DNA of 64,000 nucleotides from Flavobacteriaceae bacterium HL-DH10 (GTDB taxonomy: Bacteria; Bacteroidota; Bacteroidia; Flavobacteriales; Flavobacteriaceae): contig CP134536.1 in assembly GCA_031826515.1 (NCBI GenBank), forward strand, positions 1 through 64,000. Reading direction: 5' to 3'. The notes under the pieces were generated by a model that did no database searches, was not told the origin of the DNA, and saw only the letters and a list, made by a program, of their open reading frames with translations. Position numbers and translations under genes: made by a program. Below, one piece after another: positions 1-10,594 of this stretch (positions within the stretch are counted from its first letter, which is position 1; every line of letters begins with the position of its first letter).

Positions 1-3000
1 ATGTAACAGCGCCTACTTTTACAGTCGCTACCGATCAAGATGTGAATATGAATGCAGCTTGTCAAATCGTTATTCCAGATGTTACAAATACGGACTCTGA
101 CTGTTCAACAGTAACGGTAACACAGAATCCTGTTGCTGGTACTCTTGTTGCTGCAACACACAATACAACCATTGATGTTATTGTTTCTGCTGTGGATGCT
201 GCTGGAAATAATGCCGCTTCAACTCAGACCGTAACACTTACTCCTAAGGATATAACAGCGCCTACTTTTACAGTCGCTACCGATCAAGATGTGAATATGA
301 ATGCAGCTTGTCAAATCGTTATTCCAGATGTTACAAATACGGACTCTGACTGTTCAACGGTAACGGTAACACAGAATCCTGCTGCTGGTACTCTTGTTGC
401 TGCAACACACAATACAACCATTGATGTTATTGTTTCTGCTGTGGATGCTGCTGGAAATAATGCCGCTTCAACTCAGACCGTAACACTTACTCCTAAGGAT
501 ATAACAGCGCCTACTTTTACAGTCGCTACCGATCAAGATGTGAATATGAATGCAGCTTGTCAAATCGTTATTCCAGATGTTACAAATACGGACTCTGACT
601 GTTCAACGGTAACGGTAACACAGAATCCTGCTGCTGGTACTCTTGTTGCTGCAACACACAATACAACCATTGATGTTATTGTTTCTGCTGTGGATGCTGC
701 TGGAAATAATGCCGCTTCAACTCAGACCGTAACACTTACTCCTAAGGATATAACAGCGCCTACTTTTACAGTCGCTACCGATCAAGATGTGAATATGAAT
801 GCAGCTTGTCAAATCGTTATTCCAGATGTTACAAATACGGACTCTGACTGTTCAACGGTAACGGTAACACAGAATCCTGTTGCTGGTACTCTTGTTGCTG
901 CAACACACAATACAACCATTGATGTTATTGTTTCTGCTGTGGATGCTGCTGGAAATAATGCCGCTTCAACTCAGACCGTAACACTTACTCCTAAGGATAT
1001 AACAGCGCCTACTTTTACAGTCGTTACCGATCAAGATGTGAATATGAATGCAGCTTGTCAAATCGTTATTCCAGATGTTACAAATACGGACTCTGACTGT
1101 TCAACAGTAACGGTAACACAGAATCCTGCTGCTGGTACTCTTGTTGCTGCAACACACAATACAACCATTGATGTTATTGTTTCTGCTGTGGATGCTGCTG
1201 GAAATAATGCCGCTTCAACTCAGACCGTAACACTTACTCCTAAGGATGTAACAGCGCCTACTTTTACAGTCGTTACCGATCAAGATGTGAATATGAATGC
1301 AGCTTGTCAAATCGTTATTCCAGATGTTACAAATACGGACTCTGACTGTTCAACGGTAACGGTAACACAGAATCCTGCTGCTGGTACTCTTGTTGCTGCA
1401 ACACACAATACAACCATTGATGTTATTGTTTCTGCTGTGGATGCTGCTGGAAATAATGCCGCTTCAACTCAGACCGTAACACTTACTCCTAAGGATGTAA
1501 CAGCGCCTACTTTTACAGTCGTTACCGATCAAGATGTGAATATGAATGCAGCTTGTCAAATCGTTATTCCAGATGTTACAAATACGGACTCTGACTGTTC
1601 AACGGTAACGGTAACACAGAATCCTGCTGCTGGTACTCTTGTTGCTGCAACACACAATACAACCATTGATGTTATTGTTTCTGCTGTGGATGCTGCTGGA
1701 AATAATGCCGCTTCAACTCAGACCGTAACACTTACTCCTAAGGATGTAACAGCGCCTACTTTTACAGTCGCTACCGATCAAGATGTGAATATGAATGCAG
1801 CTTGTCAAATCGTTATTCCAGATGTTACAAATACGGACTCTGACTGTTCAACGGTAACGGTAACACAGAATCCTGCTGCTGGTACTCTTGTTGCTGCAAC
1901 ACACAATACAACCATTGATGTTATTGTTTCTGCTGTGGATGCTGCTGGAAATAATGCCGCTTCAACTCAGACCGTAACACTTACTCCTAAGGATGTAACA
2001 GCGCCTACTTTTACAGTCGCTACCGATCAAGATGTGAATATGAATGCAGCTTGTCAAATCGTTATTCCAGATGTTACAAATACGGACTCTGACTGTTCAA
2101 CGGTAACGGTAACACAGAATCCTGCTGCTGGTACTCTTGTTGCTGCAACACACAATACAACCATTGATGTTATTGTTTCTGCTGTGGATGCTGCTGGAAA
2201 TAATGCCGCTTCAACTCAGACCGTAACACTTACTCCTAAGGATGTAACAGCGCCTACTTTTACAGTCGTTACCGATCAAGATGTGAATATGAATGCAGCT
2301 TGTCAAATCGTTATTCCAGATGTTACAAATACGGACTCTGACTGTTCAACGGTAACGGTAACACAGAATCCTGCTGCTGGTACTCTTGTTGCTGCAACAC
2401 ACAATACAACCATTGATGTTATTGTTTCTGCTGTGGATGCTGCTGGAAATAATGCCGCTTCAACTCAGACCGTAACACTTACTCCTAAGGATATAACAGC
2501 GCCTACTTTTACAGTCGCTACCGATCAAGATGTGAATATGAATGCAGCTTGTCAAATCGTTATTCCAGATGTTACAAATACGGACTCTGACTGTTCAACG
2601 GTAACGGTAACACAGAATCCTGCTGCTGGTACTCTTGTTGCTGCAACACACAATACAACCATTGATGTTATTGTTTCTGCTGTGGATGCTGCTGGAAATA
2701 ATGCCGCTTCAACTCAGACCGTAACACTTACTCCTAAGGATATAACAGCGCCTACTTTTACAGTCGCTACCGATCAAGATGTGAATATGAATGCAGCTTG
2801 TCAAATCGTTATTCCAGATGTTACAAATACGGACTCTGACTGTTCAACGGTAACGGTAACACAGAATCCTGCTGCTGGTACTCTTGTTGCTGCAACACAC
2901 AATACAACCATTGATGTTATTGTTTCTGCTGTGGATGCTGCTGGAAATAATGCCGCTTCAACTCAGACCGTAACACTTACTCCTAAGGATATAACAGCGC

Positions 3001-4495
3001 CTACTTTTACAGTCGCTACCGATCAAGATGTGAATATGAATGCAGCTTGTCAAATCGTTATTCCAGATGTTACAAATACGGACTCTGACTGTTCAACGGT
3101 AACGGTAACACAGAATCCTGTTGCTGGTACTCTTGTTGCTGCAACACACAATACAACCATTGATGTTATTGTTTCTGCTGTGGATGCTGCTGGAAATAAT
3201 GCCGCTTCAACTCAGACCGTAACACTTACTCCTAAGGATATAACAGCGCCTACTTTTACAGTCGTTACCGATCAAGATGTGAATATGAATGCAGCTTGTC
3301 AAATCGTTATTCCAGATGTTACAAATACGGACTCTGACTGTTCAACAGTAACGGTAACACAGAATCCTGCTGCTGGTACTCTTGTTGCTGCAACACACAA
3401 TACAACCATTGATGTTATTGTTTCTGCTGTGGATGCTGCTGGAAATAATGCCGCTTCAACTCAGACCGTAACACTTACTCCTAAGGATGTAACAGCGCCT
3501 ACTTTTACAGTCGTTACCGATCAAGATGTGAATATGAATGCAGCTTGTCAAATCGTTATTCCAGATGTTACAAATACGGACTCTGACTGTTCAACGGTAA
3601 CGGTAACACAGAATCCTGCTGCTGGTACTCTTGTTGCTGCAACACACAATACAACCATTGATGTTATTGTTTCTGCTGTGGATGCTGCTGGAAATAATGC
3701 CGCTTCAACTCAGACCGTAACACTTACTCCTAAGGATGTAACAGCGCCTACTTTTACAGTCGTTACCGATCAAGATGTGAATATGAATGCAGCTTGTCAA
3801 ATCGTTATTCCAGATGTTACAAATACGGACTCTGACTGTTCAACGGTAACGGTAACACAGAATCCTGCTGCTGGTACTCTTGTTGCTGCAACACACAATA
3901 CAACCATTGATGTTATTGTTTCTGCTGTGGATGCTGCTGGAAATAATGCCGCTTCAACTCAGACCGTAACACTTACTCCTAAGGATGTAACAGCGCCTAC
4001 TTTTACAGTCGCTACCGATCAAGATGTGAATATGAATGCAGCTTGTCAAATCGTTATTCCAGATGTTACAAATACGGACTCTGACTGTTCAACGGTAACG
4101 GTAACACAGAATCCTGCTGCTGGTACTCTTGTTGCTGCAACACACAATACAACCATTGATGTTATTGTTTCTGCTGTGGATGCTACTGGAAATAATGCCG
4201 CTTCAACTCAGACCGTAACACTTACTCCTAAGGATGTAACAGCGCCTACTTTTACAGTCGTTACCGATCAAGATGTGAATATGAATGCAGCTTGTCAAAT
4301 CGTTATTCCAGATGTTACAAATACGGACTCTGACTGTTCAACGGTAACGGTAACACAGAATCCTGCTGCTGGTACTCTTGTTGCTGCAACACACAATACA
4401 ACCATTGATGTTATTGTTTCTGCTGTGGATGCTGCTGGAAATAATGCCGCTTCAACTCAGACCGTAACACTTACTCCTAAGGATGTAACAGCGCC
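1..4495 (+). repeat. Tandem 249-bp coding repeat array, at least 18 units
   Basis: Units recur every 249 bp (83 codons); the ATGAATGCAGC motif recurs from base 48 to base 4281 at exact multiples of 249. Differences are almost confined to a few sites: Ala/Val in the NPxAGTL motif, Ile/Val before TAP, Ala/Val before TDQ, a silent ACA/ACG, and one Thr in unit 17. The left end of the array is outside the window. Such similarity implies recent amplification or gene conversion and makes assembled copy number uncertain. Confidence 0.98.
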
Positions 4496-7400
4496 TGTAA
4501 TTTCAGCTTTAACGGATATTAACGTAGGAGAATGTTCGGGAACACCAACTGCACCAACAACTACCGATAATTGTGCAGGAACTATCATAGGCACCCCTAA
4601 TTTGACTTTCCCTATCACTGTACAAGGAACGACTGTCATAACTTGGACATTTGACGATGGTAACGGAAATTCAACAACGGCCAATCAAAATGTTATAGTC
4701 GATGATACAACAAAACCAACTCTTACAGTAGTTACTGACTTTAATGAAAACGTAGGGTCTGCCTGTAGCTTCACTATCCCTGACTATACAGGTCTAACTA
4801 CTGCGGCAGACAATTGTACCGCCGTAGGAAGTATTGTTAAAACACAAACTCCAGTTGCCGGCACCGTAATCAGTGGCCATAATAAAACACAATTAATTAC
4901 CATTACTGCCAATGACGGTAACGGGAATACACAAACAACAACTTTTACTATCACACTAAAAGATATTACACCTCCAACTATTTCATGTCCTGATAATCAA
5001 TCTGTAAATACATCCCTTGATGGTACAGGTAACTGTACCGTAAACTTTGCCGTAGTGACGCCGGCATTTAATGATAATTGTAGCGCAACTTTAACTTGGA
5101 ACATGACTGGAGCAGTAACTGCTAGCGGTTCAGGTGCCGTTGGTAACCGTACTTTCCCTATAGGCACAACAACTATTAATTATACCGTAACCGATGCCGC
5201 TGGTTTAACAGCGACATGCTCACAAGATATTACGGTTGTTGATAATGAAAATCCTACTATAACTTGCCCTAGTGATCAGAATGTAAGTTTTGATAATAAT
5301 TGTGCGTTTGAAATTCCAGATTACACCGCTTTTATCGAAGTTTCAACATTAGACAACTGTGATAGTAACCCAACGGTTATGCAAAGCCCAGCACCTGGCA
5401 CGTTAATTTCAAGCACAACTACGGTAACGTTAACAGCAACAGATAATTACAATAATAAGAGCTCCTGTTCCTTTAAGGTAATTCCTATAGATAACTTATC
5501 GCCAACCGCAATCTGTAAACCATACACAGCGGTATTAAGTGCAAATGGAACAGTAACTATTTCAGCTTTAAATATTGATAATGGCTCATACGATAATTGC
5601 GGTATTATTAATAGAACAGTAAGTCCAAGTTCTTTTAACTGTGATAATATTGGTGATAATACAGTAACGTTTACAGTTTTTGATAATGCTGGTAATAGTG
5701 ATTCATGCACAACTACAGTTACTATTGTTGATAATACACCTCCTACAATGATTTGTAAAAATTTCGTGGTGGTGGTAAATGCTATTACTAGAGTTGCTAC
5801 AATTAAAGCCTCAGATATTGATAATGGCTCTAACGATGCTTGTGGATTAGCTTCATTAAGCGTTTCCCCAAATATTTTTCCTGAAGATCCTAATGGAAAT
5901 GTTTATACAGCTACAACCACCTTAACTGCCATTGATGTTAATGGAAAAAGTAATACCTGTACTGCAACGGTAACGGTTGAACCTCCAAAAAATCAATTTA
6001 CATACTTAACTGGAGTCATTGTAAATCCAACGCCTGATAACCCACAACCACCAAGCGCGCTTGTTGAAGCAACGTCTTGTCCCGGTGGCACCACAACTCC
6101 CCGTGATGTGTCATTTACTTTACAACCCATTAACGATTATGTATTACAGGCGGACGATGTTAATTTTTGGGAATATTCTAATGATAATGGCGAAACATGG
6201 ACCCAAATCAGTGGTACTGCTGGTAAATTGACACATATTATTCTAGGTCTTGCTGAGGACACTTTTGTTAGGTTAAATATTAAATATTATACAGAAGACC
6301 CATTAAACCCAGTAATAAATCAAACCTCGGCTGAAGCTTATGTAAGATTTTTACCGCCAGATGAACCTCCGATTATTGTTAGTCATACGGCTTTGGATAT
6401 TTGCCTAGGTGATGATGTAACTGTTAATGCAGAAAGTTACTTTGACCAGCCTAATGGCCAATTTGGTGAAGGCGGTGAATTTAATTATGCACAACCCGAT
6501 GGATGGCGAGTAGATAAGTTAGATGGTTATTTTCCAGCTAGTGGAGATAATGGTAACGAAACAACATGGAAAGAATCGAATTCAAATAACAATGCAACAT
6601 TTAGTGGTATTAATTATGATACTTCAGATAATACAAAATTTGCTATAGCGCATGGAATAGGAAATTATACTACCTTAGAAACACCTGTTTTCAGCACTAT
6701 TGGAATGACTTCCGCAGAAGCGATTTTGAGCTTTAATACAAGTTATTATTTTTGTAATGGTGGTTATGGGGAAATTTGGCTGTCTTTTGATTCTGGTAAT
6801 ACCTATACTCAAGAACTTACTACCAACGAACCCTTTGATTTTGATTCATCAGATGGAACAACAACAACTGGTGTAAAAGTAGCCAAGGGTCCTGGAAGTG
6901 AATATATTGGCACTACCGACCCTAGAATGGTATCTGCCACTATTAATTTAGGAGCTTATACCGGTCTTTCAGGCTTACGTGTTATGTTTAAATTTTATGG
7001 TAGCACCGCAACTTGTGGTAAAGCATCTAACATACTACCAAATCCAAATAATATTACGGCGAGTAAAGACGCAGATATAGCAAGTGGATGGGCTATTGAT
7101 GCCGTAGGTTTTGCTTATGCCACTGTAGATGAAATATTGGAATGGACCGATGAAAATGGAACCGTTATTTTCACTGGTACTACAGCCACTGTGACTCCTG
7201 TTACACCGGGCATTAGAGAATATGGTGTAACTGCTTTGGTTAATGGCTGTAGAGCAGATAATGACTTAGGAACTAATTTTGTTAATATTAATGCAAGTTT
7301 GGCTTATGCTGGTCAAGACTATACGCCACTTACAAGTGAATGTGGAGAAAATGCATTACAACTAAATGCATATGATAATGGGTTAACTGCTGTTGAAAAT

Positions 7401-10400
7401 TATAATAAAGGGGCTTGGGTAAATAATCTTTATGTAGTTCCAGATATTGCCGCAGGTGATGCTGATTACTTAGGTACCGGAGTTACTGGGCAATGGACTA
7501 TCGAATCTGCTGGAAGTTTTTCTTGTGGCAATAATGCTTCTTTCTCAAGCAATACCGACCCAAATGCTATATTTACTGCAGACCCGGGTATTTATAAGCT
7601 AAGATGGACGCTTACAAATGGTTGTTTTGATGAGATTAATGTAACTATTGTTGATTGCCCTACAATTGATTTCGATGGTACGAATGATTATGTTACCTTC
7701 AAAAATAATTATAACTTAAACACTAATTTTAGTATTGAAATATGGGTAAAACCAAATTCGGTAAATAGCACTAAAACAGTCTTCTCAAGAAAAAATGCTA
7801 ATGACAACACAAATGGTTATGATTTGAGTATTGTTGATGGTCAAGTTCTATTTAATTGGTATAATGCATCTGGATCTGGATCTGCAACTTCACAAGGGGA
7901 TGTTATTGATATTAACAGATGGTATCATTTAGCAGTTACTTTTGATGGTGCTACTTACAAATTATATGTAGATGGTATAGAATTAGATAGTGTCGATGGT
8001 AATGCTCCTGCTTTATCTGCTAACAATATTGAAGCTCTTTTGGGAGCTATGGATCAAGCCCCTCCAAACAATCCGACTAATTATTTTCATGGATGGGTTG
8101 ATGAATTAAAAATCTGGGATAAAGCATTGACTGTAGAACATATTCGACAGATGATGAATCAAGAAGTCGAACAATTAGGAACGGATGTTGGAGGCGTCGT
8201 TATTCCTACTAAAATCTATGGTCCTGATACGGATAATGATGGCATTGAAGACAATGCAATATTATGGAGTAATTTACAAGGCTACTATCATATGACTATT
8301 GTTTGTGGCGATTTATACCCTGATAAAGGTGTAAGTGGAAGACTTAGAAACATAAATTCAAGTCAACAGCAAACAGCTCCTATTCCTTATACATCCAGAG
8401 CAAACCAAAATTGGGATACAGATAATACTTGGACTAATTTCAATTTTTGGGATGTACCAAATAGCAATGGTATTAATGGAAACCCTATAGATTGGAACAT
8501 TGTTGTAACATCACATAATATAATTTCAGATTCAAGAGATTTAATTTTATTAGGCTTAATAGTAAATCCAGGGAAATTGACAATCACTAATTCTGGCACT
8601 CAAGACGAAACCAATCTAGGAAACGGATTATGGATAACCCATTATTTAAAACTTGATGGGCAGATAGATCTGGTTGGTGAGTCACAATTGGTTCAGAAAC
8701 GTTATAATACTTCTGGCAATTCTACCGTCCAGTTTAACGAGAGTATTCTGGATGTTTCAAGTGCTGGTCATATAGAACGTGATCAGCAAGGCTCTGTAAA
8801 CATATATAATTATAATTACTGGAGTTCACCAGTTTCTCCTAGAAATACAACTGACAATAATTTGCCTTATTACATTAAATGGCAACATCGTGATGGTTCA
8901 GATTCTAGCAACCCAAAAGTTATAAACTGGTTATCTAGTGGTTATAATGGTTCTCCAACCACTCCTACCTCAATATCTGAATATTGGTTATGGTCTTTTG
9001 AGAACTTTACTTCAAATACTTATGCAAATTGGGTTAAATTAAAAAGTACCTCACCTGTAAAAGCAGGGTTAGGTTATACCATGAAAGGAAGTGGTGCTAG
9101 TGGCTCTTATCAAAATTATGTCTTTTTTGGAAAACCACATAATAACACCATTAATTCACCAATAAATGATGATAATGATGCTTTAGTTGGAAATCCATAC
9201 CCATCTGCTCTTGATGCTAATGAATTTATTAAAGATAATATTCCTAAGATAAGTCCTGAACCTGATCCTGTTACTGGTGAAGATATGCCTACCACCGCCA
9301 ATCCTGGAACTACTGGAAGTATTGATGGTTCGCTTTATTTTTGGATACATTTCGACTCTAATAATACTCATATTTTAAGAGATTACCAAGGTGGTTATGC
9401 AACCTACACTTTAGGAGGAGGACTAGCTCCAGTTACAGGATTAAATTATACCACAACTGATGGTTATTATATTAGTGGTGATGGAGAGTCAAAATTAGAA
9501 CCTGGTCAATATATACCAGTAGCTCAAGGCTTTTTTGTGCACTCTGCTGATGCTCATAAATTATCTAATCAACTTAAATTCCAGAATAGCCAAAGAGCTT
9601 TCAAAAGAGAAACCAATGATAATGCCCCTGATGGATCACAATTTTTGAAAACAAGTAATTCCAAAAATGCAAAAAACAGTTCAAATCCAACTATAAACGA
9701 AATGGCTATTAAACGTTTAAGACTTCAGTTCAAATCAACTGAAGGCACAAACAGACCTTTATTATTAGCTTTCACACCAAACAATGAAGCCTCAGATGGT
9801 TTTGATTATGGTTATGATGCTAAAGTATTTGAAACGCTACCAAGTGATATGTTGTTTATGATAAATAATGACAAATACACCATTCAAGCAGTTGGTAAAT
9901 TTGATAAAAACAAACGATATCCATTGGGTATTTTCTCAAAAAAGGGAGGTGGTATAGAAGTTTCAATTAGCGAAATGGAAAATTTAAATCCTAACACCAA
10001 AGTTTATATTTACGATTCGCTACTAGGAACATATACCCCAATTAATGGAAATAATCAAAAATTTGAAACGACATTAGATGTTGGTAACTATACAAATCGA
10101 TTCTTTATAACTTTTACAAAAGACAATAAATCGCTATCTGATGCTGATGAACTTTTAGAAAATGTAATAGTAAACTACTTAAAAAATAGTAAAGAGATTT
10201 TTATTAAAATACCTAATAGTAATAATGTCAAGCAAATTTATTTAACAAATATGCTAGGTCAAACAATAAAAACTTGGAATAAAACCAACTTGCCTTCACT
10301 ATCCAATGAAATGAGAATACCAGTAAGCAAAAGCATTTCCGAAGGAACATATATAATTATTGTTCAAACCTCCACTGGTAGTATGAACAAAAAAGTTGTT

Positions 10401-10412
10401 ATTGGTAAATAA
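1..10412 (+). CDS. Giant T9SS-exported repeat protein (5' partial): HYR-like array, LamG-like domain, sorting domain
   Basis: The frame is already open at the first base, so the gene starts upstream and the protein exceeds 3,460 residues. It opens with at least 18 near-identical 83-residue repeats (to about 4495), each with two cysteines and an ITAP/VTAP linker typical of HYR/Ig-like folds. More divergent HYR-like domains follow (about 4496-5990), then a jelly-roll-like region (about 6400-7110). A LamG/concanavalin-like domain lies at about 7660-8165 (FDGTNDYV, later WYHLAVTFDGATYKLYVDG). The last 80 or so residues are a T9SS type A sorting domain (NMLGQTI, final KKVVIGK). T9SS cargo of this kind is secreted and usually anchored on the cell surface. 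An adhesin or surface-filament role is inferred from the architecture; no catalytic domain is visible. The residues before the sorting domain match the neighbouring 272-aa protein. A clear terminator follows the stop codon. Confidence 0.9.
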   Translation, partial: VTAPTFTVATDQDVNMNAACQIVIPDVTNTDSDCSTVTVTQNPVAGTLVAATHNTTIDVIVSAVDAAGNNAASTQTVTLTPKDITAPTFTVATDQDVNMNAACQIVIPDVTNTDSDCSTVTVTQNPAAGTLVAATHNTTIDVIVSAVDAAGNNAASTQTVTLTPKDITAPTFTVATDQDVNMNAACQIVIPDVTNTDSDCSTVTVTQNPAAGTLVAATHNTTIDVIVSAVDAAGNNAASTQTVTLTPKDITAPTFTVATDQDVNMNAACQIVIPDVTNTDSDCSTVTVTQNPVAGTLVAATHNTTIDVIVSAVDAAGNNAASTQTVTLTPKDITAPTFTVVTDQDVNMNAACQIVIPDVTNTDSDCSTVTVTQNPAAGTLVAATHNTTIDVIVSAVDAAGNNAASTQTVTLTPKDVTAPTFTVVTDQDVNMNAACQIVIPDVTNTDSDCSTVTVTQNPAAGTLVAATHNTTIDVIVSAVDAAGNNAASTQTVTLTPKDVTAPTFTVVTDQDVNMNAACQIVIPDVTNTDSDCSTVTVTQNPAAGTLVAATHNTTIDVIVSAVDAAGNNAASTQTVTLTPKDVTAPTFTVATDQDVNMNAACQIVIPDVTNTDSDCSTVTVTQNPAAGTLVAATHNTTIDVIVSAVDAAGNNAASTQTVTLTPKDVTAPTFTVATDQDVNMNAACQIVIPDVTNTDSDCSTVTVTQNPAAGTLVAATHNTTIDVIVSAVDAAGNNAASTQTVTLTPKDVTAPTFTVVTDQDVNMNAACQIVIPDVTNTDSDCSTVTVTQNPAAGTLVAATHNTTIDVIVSAVDAAGNNAASTQTVTLTPKDITAPTFTVATDQDVNMNAACQIVIPDVTNTDSDCSTVTVTQNPAAGTLVAATHNTTIDVIVSAVDAAGNNAASTQTVTLTPKDITAPTFTVATDQDVNMNAACQIVIPDVTNTDSDCSTVTVTQNPAAGTLVAATHNTTIDVIVSAVDAAGNNAASTQTVTLTPKDITAPTFTVATDQDVNMNAACQIVIPDVTNTDSDCSTVTVTQNPVAGTLVAATHNTTIDVIVSAVDAAGNNAASTQTVTLTPKDITAPTFTVVTDQDVNMNAACQIVIPDVTNTDSDCSTVTVTQNPAAGTLVAATHNTTIDVIVSAVDAAGNNAASTQTVTLTPKDVTAPTFTVVTDQDVNMNAACQIVIPDVTNTDSDCSTVTVTQNPAAGTLVAATHNTTIDVIVSAVDAAGNNAASTQTVTLTPKDVTAPTFTVVTDQDVNMNAACQIVIPDVTNTDSDCSTVTVTQNPAAGTLVAATHNTTIDVIVSAVDAAGNNAASTQTVTLTPKDVTAPTFTVATDQDVNMNAACQIVIPDVTNTDSDCSTVTVTQNPAAGTLVAATHNTTIDVIVSAVDATGNNAASTQTVTLTPKDVTAPTFTVVTDQDVNMNAACQIVIPDVTNTDSDCSTVTVTQNPAAGTLVAATHNTTIDVIVSAVDAAGNNAASTQTVTLTPKDVTAPVISALTDINVGECSGTPTAPTTTDNCAGTIIGTPNLTFPITVQGTTVITWTFDDGNGNSTTANQNVIVDDTTKPTLTVVTDFNENVGSACSFTIPDYTGLTTAADNCTAVGSIVKTQTPVAGTVISGHNKTQLITITANDGNGNTQTTTFTITLKDITPPTISCPDNQSVNTSLDGTGNCTVNFAVVTPAFNDNCSATLTWNMTGAVTASGSGAVGNRTFPIGTTTINYTVTDAAGLTATCSQDITVVDNENPTITCPSDQNVSFDNNCAFEIPDYTAFIEVSTLDNCDSNPTVMQSPAPGTLISSTTTVTLTATDNYNNKSSCSFKVIPIDNLSPTAICKPYTAVLSANGTVTISALNIDNGSYDNCGIINRTVSPSSFNCDNIGDNTVTFTVFDNAGNSDSCTTTVTIVDNTPPTMICKNFVVVVNAITRVATIKASDIDNGSNDACGLASLSVSPNIFPEDPNGNVYTATTTLTAIDVNGKSNTCTATVTVEPPKNQFTYLTGVIVNPTPDNPQPPSALVEATSCPGGTTTPRDVSFTLQPINDYVLQADDVNFWEYSNDNGETWTQISGTAGKLTHIILGLAEDTFVRLNIKYYTEDPLNPVINQTSAEAYVRFLPPDEPPIIVSHTALDICLGDDVTVNAESYFDQPNGQFGEGGEFNYAQPDGWRVDKLDGYFPASGDNGNETTWKESNSNNNATFSGINYDTSDNTKFAIAHGIGNYTTLETPVFSTIGMTSAEAILSFNTSYYFCNGGYGEIWLSFDSGNTYTQELTTNEPFDFDSSDGTTTTGVKVAKGPGSEYIGTTDPRMVSATINLGAYTGLSGLRVMFKFYGSTATCGKASNILPNPNNITASKDADIASGWAIDAVGFAYATVDEILEWTDENGTVIFTGTTATVTPVTPGIREYGVTALVNGCRADNDLGTNFVNINASLAYAGQDYTPLTSECGENALQLNAYDNGLTAVENYNKGAWVNNLYVVPDIAAGDADYLGTGVTGQWTIESAGSFSCGNNASFSSNTDPNAIFTADPGIYKLRWTLTNGCFDEINVTIVDCPTIDFDGTNDYVTFKNNYNLNTNFSIEIWVKPNSVNSTKTVFSRKNANDNTNGYDLSIVDGQVLFNWYNASGSGSATSQGDVIDINRWYHLAVTFDGATYKLYVDGIELDSVDGNAPALSANNIEALLGAMDQAPPNNPTNYFHGWVDELKIWDKALTVEHIRQMMNQEVEQLGTDVGGVVIPTKIYGPDTDNDGIEDNAILWSNLQGYYHMTIVCGDLYPDKGVSGRLRNINSSQQQTAPIPYTSRANQNWDTDNTWTNFNFWDVPNSNGINGNPIDWNIVVTSHNIISDSRDLILLGLIVNPGKLTITNSGTQDETNLGNGLWITHYLKLDGQIDLVGESQLVQKRYNTSGNSTVQFNESILDVSSAGHIERDQQGSVNIYNYNYWSSPVSPRNTTDNNLPYYIKWQHRDGSDSSNPKVINWLSSGYNGSPTTPTSISEYWLWSFENFTSNTYANWVKLKSTSPVKAGLGYTMKGSGASGSYQNYVFFGKPHNNTINSPINDDNDALVGNPYPSALDANEFIKDNIPKISPEPDPVTGEDMPTTANPGTTGSIDGSLYFWIHFDSNNTHILRDYQGGYATYTLGGGLAPVTGLNYTTTDGYYISGDGESKLEPGQYIPVAQGFFVHSADAHKLSNQLKFQNSQRAFKRETNDNAPDGSQFLKTSNSKNAKNSSNPTINEMAIKRLRLQFKSTEGTNRPLLLAFTPNNEASDGFDYGYDAKVFETLPSDMLFMINNDKYTIQAVGKFDKNKRYPLGIFSKKGGGIEVSISEMENLNPNTKVYIYDSLLGTYTPINGNNQKFETTLDVGNYTNRFFITFTKDNKSLSDADELLENVIVNYLKNSKEIFIKIPNSNNVKQIYLTNMLGQTIKTWNKTNLPSLSNEMRIPVSKSISEGTYIIIVQTSTGSMNKKVVIGK

Positions 10413-10430
10413 GTAATTATTAAAAAACAA

Positions 10431-10464
10431 ATAAAAAAAAACGACATGTTATGTCGTTTTTTTT
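10431..10464 (+). terminator. Rho-independent terminator after the giant protein gene
   Basis: The 7-bp stem ACGACAT (10441-10447) pairs with ATGTCGT (10451-10457) around a GTT loop. It is preceded by an A-run and followed by a T-run to 10464. It starts about 20 bases after the stop codon. Confidence 0.9.
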
Positions 10465-10594
10465 GTAAGTAAAAACTAATATTTTAACACATATAATGTA
10501 TTTCATCGTTTTTTTATGACATTTTATAGTATTTATTGAAATAATTTCATATATTCGTTATATAATATTTATTGTCCATTAAACCCCGAATCTA

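Noticed and set aside
1-4495. CRISPR-like regular repeats
   Set aside because: The 249-bp units are contiguous in-frame coding repeats without unique spacers.
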